Of a DNA stretch of 64,000 nucleotides, positions 8,887 to 15,741 are shown piece by piece (position 1 is the first letter of the stretch; the number at the start of each line of letters is the position of its first letter). The stretch comes from Paractinoplanes aksuensis (GTDB taxonomy: Bacteria > Actinomycetota > Actinomycetes > Mycobacteriales > Micromonosporaceae), in assembly GCF_024137025.1 (NCBI RefSeq), contig NZ_JAMYJR010000009.1:62001-126000 (forward strand), in the 5' to 3' direction. The position numbers and the translations under genes were made by a program. Below the pieces are notes generated by a model. It was not told where the DNA came from, made no database searches, and saw only the letters and a program-made list of their open reading frames with translations.

Positions 8887-9582
8887 ATGGACGACCACCT
8901 GAAGAGGCTCTGGCGGCACCGCGGGGCGACCCTGCCCACGCCCCGCCGCGGCCCGAAGCAGCAACTCGACCTCGACGAGATCCTCGCCGTGGCGATCAGC
9001 CTCGCCGACGCGTCGGGGCTCGAGGCGGTGTCGACGCGGGCCGTGGCCGCGCACTTCGGCAAGACGGCGATGGCGCTGTATCCGTACGTGGGAACCAAGG
9101 AGAATTTGCTCGCGCTGATGCAGGACGAGGCGTCCCGATTGACGCCGCTTCCCGCGTCGCACGATCACCTGGCGGGCGCACTGACGGGATGGGCGACCGC
9201 GCTGTACGAGGTGTATCTCGCGCATCCGTGGCTGACCGAGCGGTCGTGGGCGCAGGCCACCCAGGGCCCGAACGAACAGGACTGGATGGAGGCGCTACTG
9301 GCGATCCTCAAGCAGTTCGAGGTGCCGCCCGGCTCGCGGACGCCGGCCGTGACCATGCTGTACGCGACGGTCCGCGCGACCGCACAGACGGCGGCCGCCT
9401 ACACCCGCTTGACCGATGCCGACCTCGAGGCGTGGCAGTCCGGCGCGGCGGCGGTCCCGAACTCCTATCCGCTCTCGGCCGATCTGCCCCCGATCACGCC
9501 GGACTGGCGCGACGCCCCCCGCGCCGGGCTGGTGGCCGCGGTCGATCTGCTGGCGGTCGGCCTGGGGCACGCCCGCCCCTAG
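8887..9582 (+). CDS. TetR-family transcriptional regulator (TetR_C type)
   Basis: 231 residues. The start is ATG 8887, preceded closely by GGAG; the reading frame is open far upstream but that part is antisense to the hydrolase. The DNA-binding domain follows a basic linker (TPRRGPKQQ) with LDEILAVAISLADASGLEAVSTRAVAAHFGKTAMALYPYVGTKENLLALM, the classic TetR helix-turn-helix. The C-terminal ligand domain is of the length seen in TetR(A)-like repressors of actinobacteria. It is divergently transcribed from the hydrolase gene, the usual arrangement for a repressor and its target; the effector is unknown. Confidence 0.88.
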   Translation: MDDHLKRLWRHRGATLPTPRRGPKQQLDLDEILAVAISLADASGLEAVSTRAVAAHFGKTAMALYPYVGTKENLLALMQDEASRLTPLPASHDHLAGALTGWATALYEVYLAHPWLTERSWAQATQGPNEQDWMEALLAILKQFEVPPGSRTPAVTMLYATVRATAQTAAAYTRLTDADLEAWQSGAAAVPNSYPLSADLPPITPDWRDAPRAGLVAAVDLLAVGLGHARP

Positions 9583-9609
9583 CAGCCGATACGTCCCTGC
9601 TCGCGGCGT

Positions 9610-10302
9610 TCAGAGACCGTCGGTGTTCAGGTCGAGCAGGTCGTGCAGCGCCTTCCCGCCCTCCGGGGTGAGGCGTACCGCCCGGCCGGAACCGATGCGC
9701 GTGATCCACCGCCGCGTCAGGTACGTGTCGCACAGCCGGGCCCCGGCCACGCCGGCCAGGTGCGGCCGCCGCTCGGTCCAGTCGAGGCACCCCCGGGCCA
9801 GCGGCCGCCGCCCCGCCCCCGGCTCCGCCCCGATCGTCGAGATCAAGAACGTTTTTCCGTACGTGGTGAGAGCGAAGCCGCCGGCCAGGTCCAGCATCCC
9901 GGCCGCCGCCATCGCATCCGTGAGGGCAACGCCGAGCCGCCCCGCCAGATGGTCGTAACAGGTGCGCCCCCGCCGCAACGCCGCACTGGCCGCGGCCGCC
10001 CGCAGCCCGGCCACGGGAACCGGCCGGGATTCGAGTCGCCCGGCCAGGTCCTCGATCAGCTGCGCGGCCGACTCGTCGGCCAGTTGCACGTACCGGTGCC
10101 GCCCCTGCCGTCGCTCGACCAGCAACCCACCGCTGACCAGCCGGTGCAGGTGCTCGGTGGCGGTGGAGGGCGCGACCCCCGCGTGCCGCGCCAACTCGCC
10201 CGCCGTCCAGGCCCGCCCGTCGAGCAGAGCGAGGCACATCCCGGCCCGCGTCTCGTCGGCGAGCAGCCCGGCGAGCGCAGCGAGATCCCGGGCCGTGGTC
10301 AT
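9610..10302 (-). CDS. ArsR-family winged-helix regulator with long C-terminal domain
   Basis: 230 residues. The N-terminal 95 residues form an ArsR winged helix: LADETRAGMCLALLDG, ELARHAGVAPSTATEHLHRL as recognition helix, then LLVERRQGRHRYVQLA as wing. No CxCxxC metal-binding motif is present, so a metal sensor is unlikely. The C-terminal half (CYDHLAGRLGVALTDAM ... CLDWTERRPHLAGVAGARLCD) is a recurring extension in actinobacterial ArsR-like proteins of unknown ligand. It is the last gene of a four-gene minus-strand run (11613 to 9610). Confidence 0.82.
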   Translation of the reverse strand: MTTARDLAALAGLLADETRAGMCLALLDGRAWTAGELARHAGVAPSTATEHLHRLVSGGLLVERRQGRHRYVQLADESAAQLIEDLAGRLESRPVPVAGLRAAAASAALRRGRTCYDHLAGRLGVALTDAMAAAGMLDLAGGFALTTYGKTFLISTIGAEPGAGRRPLARGCLDWTERRPHLAGVAGARLCDTYLTRRWITRIGSGRAVRLTPEGGKALHDLLDLNTDGL

Positions 10303-10350
10303 GCTCCCCAGTGTGCGCCGGAAACACTTCGGCGCCGGCCGAACCGAACG

Positions 10351-10767
10351 TCACCCGGTGGGAGCCAGGGCGGGCCGGGCGGCGGCGCCGCTGATCAGCC
10401 GGATCGCCCTGACGCTGATCGGGATCAACGTCAGGTGGCAGAGGGCCAGCGCGACTGTGCTCGCACGGTCGAGGTCGGCCGGCACCGTCATGACGAAAAT
10501 CGTGACCACGGCCAGTACGGGAGCCACAACCACGGCCACCCGGGCCACCCACGGGCCGAGACGGCTGAGCATTGCGACCACGAGCAGTCCGATCAGCAGC
10601 GGCACGGCGCTGAAGCCGGCCACGGTGACGGCGTCGACCTCGTTGGTGACGCCGCCATTCGTGAAGCGGAAGCTGCCACCGGCGGCGCGTCCGGCCGCGT
10701 GGACGATCAGGTTGACGATGATCGCCGCCGCGGCGGCCAGGGCGATGATCGCCGGACGGTTACGCAC
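10351..10767 (-). CDS. Small integral membrane protein (DUF6069-like)
   Basis: 138 residues with four hydrophobic segments at roughly 7-25, 45-68, 74-95 and 103-125, arginines at both ends and no catalytic motif. Length and pattern match DUF6069 proteins of actinobacteria, whose function is unknown. The GTG start overlaps the end of the upstream SRPBCC gene by eight bases, indicating translational coupling in the same operon. Confidence 0.7.
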   Translation of the reverse strand: MRNRPAIIALAAAAAIIVNLIVHAAGRAAGGSFRFTNGGVTNEVDAVTVAGFSAVPLLIGLLVVAMLSRLGPWVARVAVVVAPVLAVVTIFVMTVPADLDRASTVALALCHLTLIPISVRAIRLISGAAARPALAPTG

Positions 10768-11215
10768 CGGGCTTCTCGCGCCGCAGGAAGGCCTCGAGGC
10801 GGGCGAAGGCGCCCTGCCAGACCTCGCCGACGAAGAAGTCGCGGACCTCGGGGACCGGGAAGCCGCTCTGCACGACGGTCATCAGCGTGCCGTCGCCCTT
10901 CTCCTCGAAGGTGATCTCGATGCGGGTGGTCATTTCCATGCCGTCCGGGCTGGAGCCGGTCGACTCGGTGACCAGGCGGTGGGGGCGGTCGATCTCGAGG
11001 AAGGTCTGGGTCTCGCGGAACAGCGTGTCGCGGTTGGGCCCCCAGACCGCGGTCTGCTGCCCGCCGACGCGCAGGTCGACTTCGATCTCGACGATGCCCG
11101 GTTCCTCGTCGAGGATGCTGAACCAGATCTTCTGCTTCTCGGCATCCGTGTACGCGTCGAACACCTCGTCCGGCGGGGCCGGCAGTTCCCGGGTGATACG
11201 CATGTCGAGCGTCAT
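10760..11215 (-). CDS. SRPBCC / AHSA1-domain protein
   Basis: 151 residues. The opening ITRELPAPPDEVFDAYTDAEKQKIWF and the central VDLRVGGQQTAVWGPN are typical for the Aha1/START-like lipid-binding fold of the SRPBCC superfamily; the end TVVQSGFPVPEVRDFFVGEVWQ is the standard closing helix. Members bind hydrophobic ligands; none is predictable here. ATG 11215 overlaps the stop of the preceding ArsR gene (ATGA), a very common ArsR-SRPBCC pair in which the regulator controls both. Confidence 0.87.
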   Translation of the reverse strand: MTLDMRITRELPAPPDEVFDAYTDAEKQKIWFSILDEEPGIVEIEVDLRVGGQQTAVWGPNRDTLFRETQTFLEIDRPHRLVTESTGSSPDGMEMTTRIEITFEEKGDGTLMTVVQSGFPVPEVRDFFVGEVWQGAFARLEAFLRREKPGA

Positions 11216-11613
11216 GTCTCTTGCTCCTTCTGGCTTCGGTCGGTGGCGCCGCGATCTTGGGCCGGGCCTTGTTCGGCCGCGCCGGCGCGCAGGGTGAAAT
11301 AGGCGTCGAGGCCGTCGAGACGACGGGCCCAGAGCCGCTGGTAGAAGCTGATCCACGCCATGGCCTGGTCGAGCGGGGCCGGCGCCAAACGGCACTGCCG
11401 GCTGCGGCCGACCTTCTCGGTGACGACGAGACCCGCGCCCTCGAGCACTTGGACGTGTTTTTTCATGCCGGTCAGGGTCATGCCGGACGGTTCGGCGAGC
11501 TCGCCGATCGTGGCCGGGCCCTCCCCGAGCCGCACCAGGATGCCGCGCCGCGTCGCATCGGAGAGCGAGGCGAACACCCGATCCAATTCCTCTTGCTGAA
11601 CCACGTGGTTCAC
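11212..11613 (-). CDS. ArsR-family transcriptional regulator (autoregulated)
   Basis: 133 residues if GTG 11613 is used; GTG 11604 (VVQQEELDRVF) is equally plausible. The winged helix reads LDRVFASLSDATRRGILVRLGEG, TIGELAEPSGMTLTGMKKHVQVLEGAGLV, TEKVGRSRQCRL. No metal-binding cysteines. The reading frame continues upstream only through the neighbouring tRNA gene, so that part is not protein-coding. Two copies of TGAAC-N6-GTTCA lie at and just before the start, very likely its own operators. No Shine-Dalgarno is seen, so the message may be leaderless. First gene of the run ArsR-SRPBCC-DUF6069-ArsR. Confidence 0.87.
   Translation of the reverse strand: MNHVVQQEELDRVFASLSDATRRGILVRLGEGPATIGELAEPSGMTLTGMKKHVQVLEGAGLVVTEKVGRSRQCRLAPAPLDQAMAWISFYQRLWARRLDGLDAYFTLRAGAAEQGPAQDRGATDRSQKEQET
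11597..11612. promoter_or_regulatory. Palindromic operator at the ArsR start (copy 1)
   Basis: TGAACCACGTGGTTCA is a perfect 16-base palindrome overlapping the candidate start codons of the ArsR gene. It shares the TGAAC-N6-GTTCA frame with the second copy at 11624-11639. Confidence 0.7.
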
Positions 11614-11623
11614 TGTACGAAAC

Positions 11624-11639
11624 TGAACCGGAAAGTTCA
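11624..11639. promoter_or_regulatory. Palindromic operator upstream of ArsR (copy 2)
   Basis: TGAACCGGAAAGTTCA has the same half-sites and spacing as the copy at 11597-11612, 27 bases away start to start. The pair sits where the promoter of the ArsR operon must be, supporting autorepression. Confidence 0.65.
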
Positions 11640-11646
11640 ATATCGG

Positions 11647-11721
11647 TGCCCCCGGGGAGAGTCGAACTCCCGTCCTGAAGGATTCGTAATCGGGCGCGCT
11701 GTCCAGCTGCGCCACGGGGGC
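11647..11721 (-). tRNA. tRNA-Arg(ACG)-like gene with mispaired anticodon stem
   Basis: 75 bases. The acceptor stem (GCCCCCG with CGGGGGC), D arm (GCGC-GCGC) and T arm (GGGAG-TTCGACT-CTCCC) pair perfectly. The anticodon loop TTACGAA gives anticodon ACG (Arg). The anticodon stem reads CCCGA against TCCTT: only two of five pairs form, where TCGGG would be expected on the 3' side. CCA is not encoded. It may be a pseudo-tRNA or a tRNA whose 3' anticodon strand was replaced. Confidence 0.6.
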
Positions 11722-11725
11722 GTCG

Positions 11726-11797
11726 TGTCGTCGGGTGGTCTCGAACCACCGGCCTCCGCCTTATGAGGGCGGCGCTCTGCCACTGAGCTACGACGAC
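11726..11797 (-). tRNA. tRNA-Met(CAT)
   Basis: 72 bases with full pairing: acceptor GTCGTCG/CGACGAC, D arm GCTC/GAGC, anticodon stem CCGCC/GGCGG with loop CTCATAA (anticodon CAT), T arm GGTGG/CCACC, discriminator A, no encoded CCA. The absence of the three G-C pairs of initiators argues for an elongator; tRNA-Ile2 with lysidine-modified CAT cannot be excluded. Confidence 0.85.
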
Positions 11798-11867
11798 GTG
11801 CTTCGATCGGCGTTCTTTCGTTTCGTTCCGGAAGCGGAACGTCCGCAACCGGTCCTAGGGTTCTCGG

Positions 11868-12254
11868 ATGCTGACAAGGACAAAGGACATGTGGTGGGGC
11901 ATGGCTGTCGAAGCGCCGGACCCGGCCGCGCTGGCCCGGTTCTATACCGGCCTGGTCGGCTGGCCCGTGGTGCACGAGGAACCGGGCACCACCGTCCTCG
12001 CCACCGGGCCGGACGGCACGAACTTCGTCGTGTTCCAGCAGGCGACCGACTACGTGCGGCCGGTCTGGCCGCCGGTCGACGGTAGCCAGCGACCGATGAT
12101 GCACCTCGACTTCCAGGTCGGGGATCTGGATTCGGCCGTGGCCGAGGCTCGGGAGCTGGGCGCCGAGGTGGCCGCCGATCAACCCCAGGAACACGTGCGG
12201 GTCCTGCTCGACCCGGCCGGTCACCCTTTCTGTCTCGTCCGCGATGACGGTTGA
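11868..12254 (+). CDS. VOC-family (glyoxalase/bleomycin-resistance fold) protein
   Basis: 128 residues, one pair of beta-alpha-beta-beta-beta modules: MAVEAPDPAALARFYTGLVGWPV opens module one and MHLDFQVGDLDSAVAEARELGAEV module two, ending LLDPAGHPFCLV. Candidate metal ligands His (MHLDF) and an acidic residue are present but the first-module ligand is not obvious, so binding rather than catalysis is possible. Single-copy VOC proteins of this size are common in actinobacteria with unknown ligands. It lies between tRNA genes on the opposite strand. Confidence 0.85.
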   Translation: MLTRTKDMWWGMAVEAPDPAALARFYTGLVGWPVVHEEPGTTVLATGPDGTNFVVFQQATDYVRPVWPPVDGSQRPMMHLDFQVGDLDSAVAEARELGAEVAADQPQEHVRVLLDPAGHPFCLVRDDG

Positions 12255-12260
12255 GGAGCC

Positions 12261-12371
12261 GACCGGAGCGGCGGCCGTACGTTGTCGGGGTAGCGCAAAT
12301 ATGCCCTGACAGCTAGCCCGGCAGTGTCATGACTGCCGCAGCCGGCCCGCACTGCGCCGCCGCTCCCGGTC
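12261..12371. terminator. Nested inverted repeats between VOC gene and tRNA-Trp
   Basis: An outer arm at 12261-12275 (GACCGGAGCGGCGGC) pairs with 12356-12371 with one bulged C. Inside it CGGCAGT (12319-12325) pairs with ACTGCCG (12332-12338). It begins six bases after the VOC stop and ends just before the tRNA-Trp 3' end, so a bidirectional terminator is the simple reading. Confidence 0.4.
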
Positions 12372-12381
12372 GTGGAAAGCA

Positions 12382-12453
12382 CACGGGCGGCAGGATTCGA
12401 ACCCGCACCTAACGGTTTTGGAGGCCGTCGCTCTTCCGTTGAGCTACGCCCGT
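12382..12453 (-). tRNA. tRNA-Trp(CCA)
   Basis: 72 bases. Acceptor ACGGGCG/CGCCCGT, D arm GCTC/GAGC, anticodon loop CTCCAAA (anticodon CCA), T arm GCGGG/CCTGC with one G-U pair, discriminator G, no encoded CCA. The innermost anticodon-stem pair is C-A, a mild irregularity. Confidence 0.85.
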
Positions 12454-12522
12454 AAGTTGATGGCCGCACCCGTCCGAACGGGGCGCATGCCGGCTCGCCC
12501 GACCCGCCGCGGGACGGCGCCG

Positions 12523-12589
12523 CGACGCTCGTTGCGGGAGGGCACCTCGACGCTCGTTGCGGGACGACACCCCGACACTCGTCGTGGGA
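12523..12589. repeat. Short tandem repeat, 25-base period, three units
   Basis: CGACGCTCGTTGCGGGA occurs at 12523 and 12548 and with three changes at 12573, exactly 25 bases apart; a weaker unit begins near 12500. It lies in the non-coding spacer between the small gene 12626-12712 and tRNA-Trp. Confidence 0.7.
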
Positions 12590-12625
12590 CGCCTCGGCCG
12601 AGGCTGACCCGGCGCGTGCCCGAGG

Positions 12626-12712
12626 TTATCGGCGGCCGGATCGTCGCATTCGCCGGCGCATTTCCGCGGCACTCACCCAGAGGTCGGCGCGGTCGGCGTT
12701 ACGCCATCGCAT
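12626..12712 (-). CDS. Putative 28-residue arginine-rich small protein or leader peptide
   Basis: An ATG at 12712 follows AAAGGAGA at seven bases, one of the best ribosome binding sites in the window. The 28-codon frame begins MRWRNADRADLWVSAAEM and ends in an Arg-rich tail; ten of 28 residues are Arg and two are Trp. It stops at TAA 12626. It is transcribed towards tRNA-Trp on the same strand. I do not recognise a family; a small basic protein or a regulatory leader are both possible. Confidence 0.5.
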   Translation of the reverse strand: MRWRNADRADLWVSAAEMRRRMRRSGRR

Positions 12713-12837
12713 CTTCGATCTCCTTTCGGGCGGGGCTCCTGCGGACACCCAGAACACTAGGGGCCGCCGCATCTAGCGGGCAATCCGTTTACGGGTGGGT
12801 TGACTTGAAGCGAGGTTGAGGGTGAAGACTCTCCGCT

Positions 12838-13731
12838 GTGGAGATCGGGGTCATCCTGCCGTCGGTAGCGGTGCAGGAACGCGAACAACTCGACCTGCCG
12901 GCGGCGGCCCGTCATGCCGAGGAGCTGGGCCTCGACAGTGTCTGGCACGGGGATCATCTGGCCACCGGCATGCCGTCGCTCGACTGTGCGGTGGCGCTCG
13001 CCGCGGCCGCGGCCGGCACCAGCCGCATCCGGATCGGGGCCAGCGTCTTCATCCCGGCGATCCGGCCGCTGGCCTGGGCGGCCAAACAGATCGCCAGCCT
13101 GCAACACGTGTCGAAGGGCCGGCTGATCCTGGGCATCGGCTCCGGCGGCGGCGAGACGCAATGGGCTGCAGCGGGTGTGCCGTACGCCGAACGACGCCGA
13201 CGCACCGAACACGCGCTCGAGTTGTTGCCCAGCCTGCTCGACGGACAAGAGGTCACGCTGCCCGACGAGCCCAGTGAGCCGGTTGTGCGGCTGCTCCCGG
13301 CGGTGGCCCGGCCGCCGTTCTGGATCGGCAACGCGGCGCTGCGCCGGGCCGCCCGCTACGGCGACGCCTGGTTCCCGTCGTTGATCGCCCCGAGCATCGT
13401 CGCCCAGGGAGCCGAGCGGCTGGCCGAATGGGCGGCCGGTCATGGCCGGCCCACCCCGTCCATCACGGTGGGTGCGAGTGGTGCGCTGGGATCGGGGCCC
13501 GGATTACCGACCGCCCACGAGTTGGCCGTCAACATCGCCGGGACGTACGGCGGGTCGGTCGAGAGCGCGCTCGGACTGCCCGTCACGGGTTCGGCGGCCG
13601 CGGTGGCCGAGCGTTTCGCTGCGTACGGGAAGGCCGGCGCCACCCACATGGTGATCGGCCTGGCCGGCCCGGGCTGGCGCGAACAATGCGAAGTGCTGGC
13701 CGAGAGCCGCGTTCTGCTCGCCCAAGGCTGA
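12838..13731 (+). CDS. LLM-class flavin/F420-dependent oxidoreductase
   Basis: 297 residues starting at GTG. Luciferase-like TIM barrel: MEIGVILPS, AARHAEELGLDSVWHGDHL, SRIRIGASVFIPAIRPLAWAAKQIASL and KGRLILGIGSGGGETQW, all diagnostic positions of the family, and PFWIGNAALRRAARYGDAWFPS near the C-terminal phosphate site. Similar actinobacterial proteins use F420 or FMN; the substrate is unknown. It stands alone, ending at a strong hairpin shared with the convergent gene at 13839. Confidence 0.87.
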   Translation: MEIGVILPSVAVQEREQLDLPAAARHAEELGLDSVWHGDHLATGMPSLDCAVALAAAAAGTSRIRIGASVFIPAIRPLAWAAKQIASLQHVSKGRLILGIGSGGGETQWAAAGVPYAERRRRTEHALELLPSLLDGQEVTLPDEPSEPVVRLLPAVARPPFWIGNAALRRAARYGDAWFPSLIAPSIVAQGAERLAEWAAGHGRPTPSITVGASGALGSGPGLPTAHELAVNIAGTYGGSVESALGLPVTGSAAAVAERFAAYGKAGATHMVIGLAGPGWREQCEVLAESRVLLAQG

Positions 13732-13757
13732 GCCCGCCAGTGCGAACGTTTGCTCGC

Positions 13758-13830
13758 GCCGGCCGCCCGCGGGCCGGCAAGGGTCGCTCACGAGAGCCGT
13801 GAACCGGCCCGGCCGCGCGGGCCGGGCCGG
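13758..13830. terminator. Two strong hairpins between convergent genes
   Basis: GCCGGCC (13758-13764) pairs with 13772-13778, and CCGGCCCGGCC (13804-13814) pairs with 13820-13830 around five bases. No U-tract follows either. Placement between two convergent stops indicates bidirectional termination. Confidence 0.65.
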
Positions 13831-13838
13831 GAAGGCGG

Positions 13839-14675
13839 TTATGTGGGTGTCACCGACCAGCCGTCGGCGTATTCGATGTAGACGAGGCGGATCTCCTCGT
13901 GCCAGGCGTGAGGCACGGGTTCGGTTCGCAGGACCACCGGGCGGTCGACGAGCACACACCGGTGCTCGCCGGGCCACCACCAGCCGGCCGAGCGTGTGAG
14001 CGCCGACCATTCGGTGAACTCGCGTTCGCGTCGCAGGTGGGGTTGCACCGTGCGCCGGATGGCGTCGACATGGCCGACCCAGGAGGCGTCCTGCTGGCCG
14101 TACCAACCGACCGGCACCGCACCGACCGCGTGACCCAGCGCCGCCCGTACCGGAAGGTAGATCCCGGCCAGACTGCGGAACAGCGCATTGCGTACGCCCT
14201 GGGTCAGCATCTCGTGGAACGGCAACCCGGAGTCGAGAGCCTGGCCGGGCGGCAGGACGGGCCACGCCTCGCCTTTGCGGCGTTTCAGGGGCTTACGCTC
14301 CGGGGGCGGCTCGGTGAGATCCTCGGCCAGGGCCGAGCGCAGGTGCGAGAGCCCGGCCGCGATGTCGCCGGCCAGTGGACATCGGCCCGGTGGCCGTCGA
14401 TCGCCCAGCCACGCGCGCAGGTCGTCGTGGGTGGGCAGGCCGTCGAGGTACGGGATGGCCGCGCGGGGCGACGGCACCCGGACGAACTGCGGCCGGGGAC
14501 GGCCGTGCCGGGCGTACAGGGAAGTGATTGTTTCTTCCGAGATGCTGTGGTCGGCAGGCTTGGTGGAGAGCCCCACCTCGAGCCACTCGCGGCGGGTTTC
14601 CACCGCTCGATCCCACAGTTCCGGACGAAGCGCGGCCGGTCGCCGCGCGGGCGCGATCAAAGCGCGAGGGCGCAC
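13839..14675 (-). CDS. DUF6745-like protein of unknown function
   Basis: 278 residues from GTG 14675, with GGAAGG upstream. Not membrane-bound, no signal peptide. The C-terminal part carries GWWWPGEHRCVLVDRPVVLR and YIEYADGWSV, which resemble the conserved 'WWWP...C...RP...YxDGW' block of DUF6745 proteins. The N-terminal half contains EEWLEVGLSTKPAD-like and short helical stretches typical of that family. No enzymatic motif is recognised. The ribosome binding site lies inside the right half of a large inverted repeat (14676-14727) that follows the TRAP operon. Confidence 0.6.
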   Translation of the reverse strand: MRPRALIAPARRPAALRPELWDRAVETRREWLEVGLSTKPADHSISEETITSLYARHGRPRPQFVRVPSPRAAIPYLDGLPTHDDLRAWLGDRRPPGRCPLAGDIAAGLSHLRSALAEDLTEPPPERKPLKRRKGEAWPVLPPGQALDSGLPFHEMLTQGVRNALFRSLAGIYLPVRAALGHAVGAVPVGWYGQQDASWVGHVDAIRRTVQPHLRREREFTEWSALTRSAGWWWPGEHRCVLVDRPVVLRTEPVPHAWHEEIRLVYIEYADGWSVTPT

Positions 14676-14727
14676 GCGCCCTTCCGAGAGAAGATCATCA
14701 TGGGTTCAGCTTCTCTCGGAAGGGCGC
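14676..14727. terminator. 18-bp perfect inverted repeat over the TRAP-operon stop codon
   Basis: GCGCCCTTCCGAGAGAAG (14676-14693) is the exact reverse complement of 14710-14727, with a 16-base loop. On the minus strand the 5' arm is the last coding bases of the TAXI receptor gene, the loop holds its TGA, and the 3' arm contains the GGAAGG ribosome binding site of the next gene. It may end transcription or mask that ribosome binding site. Confidence 0.65.
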
Positions 14728-15740
14728 GAACTGTCCAGCGTTTCTTTCGGTGCCCCGAGATCGTCGAGGGCCTTGGCCGATCCGCGGTGCAGCGGCACGG
14801 GTTCGGTCTTGCGGGCCTGGTCGAGCGAGATCTCCTTGGCCGCGGCGTTGGCCTGTTCGAGCTGCGGCTTGCGGTCGAACAGGGTCTTGGTCAGCACGCA
14901 GGCGACGTCGGCGTCCAGGTCGTCCTTCACCAGCAGCACGTTGGGCACGACGATCGTCTTGGTGTCGGCGGCCAGCTTGTAGGTCGCGGCCGGGATGCTG
15001 CCCTCCTCGTACACCTCGTTGATCTTCTGCATCTCGGGCAGCAGCGGGGTGATGTCGAGGAACTCGACCTGGGCCCCCGAGGTGGTGAGCAGGTCGGTGA
15101 TGCCCGGCGTGGGCAGGCCGCCCGACCAGAAGAGGGCGTCGATCGAGCCCTCTTTCATGCCGTCCACGGTCTTGGTGAGGTCGAGCTTCTGGGCGCTGAT
15201 GTCCTGGGCCGGGTCGAGTCCGGCCGCGGTCAGCAGGCGGTTGGCGATGACCTCGGTGCCGGACTTGGGGGAACCGGTCGAGACGCGCTTGCCCTTCATG
15301 CCGGCGACGTCTTTGATGCCGGCCGCCTTGCGCACGATCACCTGCGTGTAGTTGGTGTGGATGCGGGCCAGGGCGGCGATCGGCTGCTTGCTGTCGAAGC
15401 TGCCGCTGCCGTTGATCGCGTCGGCTGCCGTGTCGGCCAGCGAGAACGCGACGCCGTAGCTGCCCGCCACGAGTTGCTGGATGTTCTGCACCGACGCGCC
15501 GGTCTCGGAGGCGGTCGCCTTGACGTTGCCGCCGGCGGCGCCGATCTGTTCGGCGTACGCGTTGCCGAGCGCGAAGTACACACCGGTCGCGTTGCCGGTG
15601 GCGATGCCGACCCGCGTCTCGTTGGCGACGGTGCAGGTCACCTCCCCACCGGCGTCCGTGGAGGCGGCGTCCTGCCGTCCGCCGCAGGCGGCCCCGGTGA
15701 GGACGAGAGCGAGCCCGGCAACCATGGCCATGCGCTTCAT
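14706..15740 (-). CDS. TAXI-family TRAP transporter solute-binding lipoprotein
   Basis: 344 residues. The ATG at 15740 gives a signal peptide with lipobox LTGAAC. The mature protein has TAXI hallmarks: VGIATGNATGVYFALGNAYAEQ, SETGASVQNIQQLVAGSYGVAFSLADTA, GKRVSTGSPKSGTEVIANRLL, and SIDALFWSGGLPTPGITDL. These extracytoplasmic receptors deliver carboxylates or other organic anions to a fused TRAP permease, which is the gene directly upstream (its TGA ends one base before this ATG, so they are coupled). Ligand unknown. Confidence 0.92.
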   Translation of the reverse strand: MKRMAMVAGLALVLTGAACGGRQDAASTDAGGEVTCTVANETRVGIATGNATGVYFALGNAYAEQIGAAGGNVKATASETGASVQNIQQLVAGSYGVAFSLADTAADAINGSGSFDSKQPIAALARIHTNYTQVIVRKAAGIKDVAGMKGKRVSTGSPKSGTEVIANRLLTAAGLDPAQDISAQKLDLTKTVDGMKEGSIDALFWSGGLPTPGITDLLTTSGAQVEFLDITPLLPEMQKINEVYEEGSIPAATYKLAADTKTIVVPNVLLVKDDLDADVACVLTKTLFDRKPQLEQANAAAKEISLDQARKTEPVPLHRGSAKALDDLGAPKETLDSSRPSERS

Positions 15741-15741
15741 A

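Noticed and set aside
12523..12597. Possible CRISPR array from the short 25-base repeats.
   Set aside because: Units are contiguous and only three in number, with no unique spacers and no cas genes in the window.
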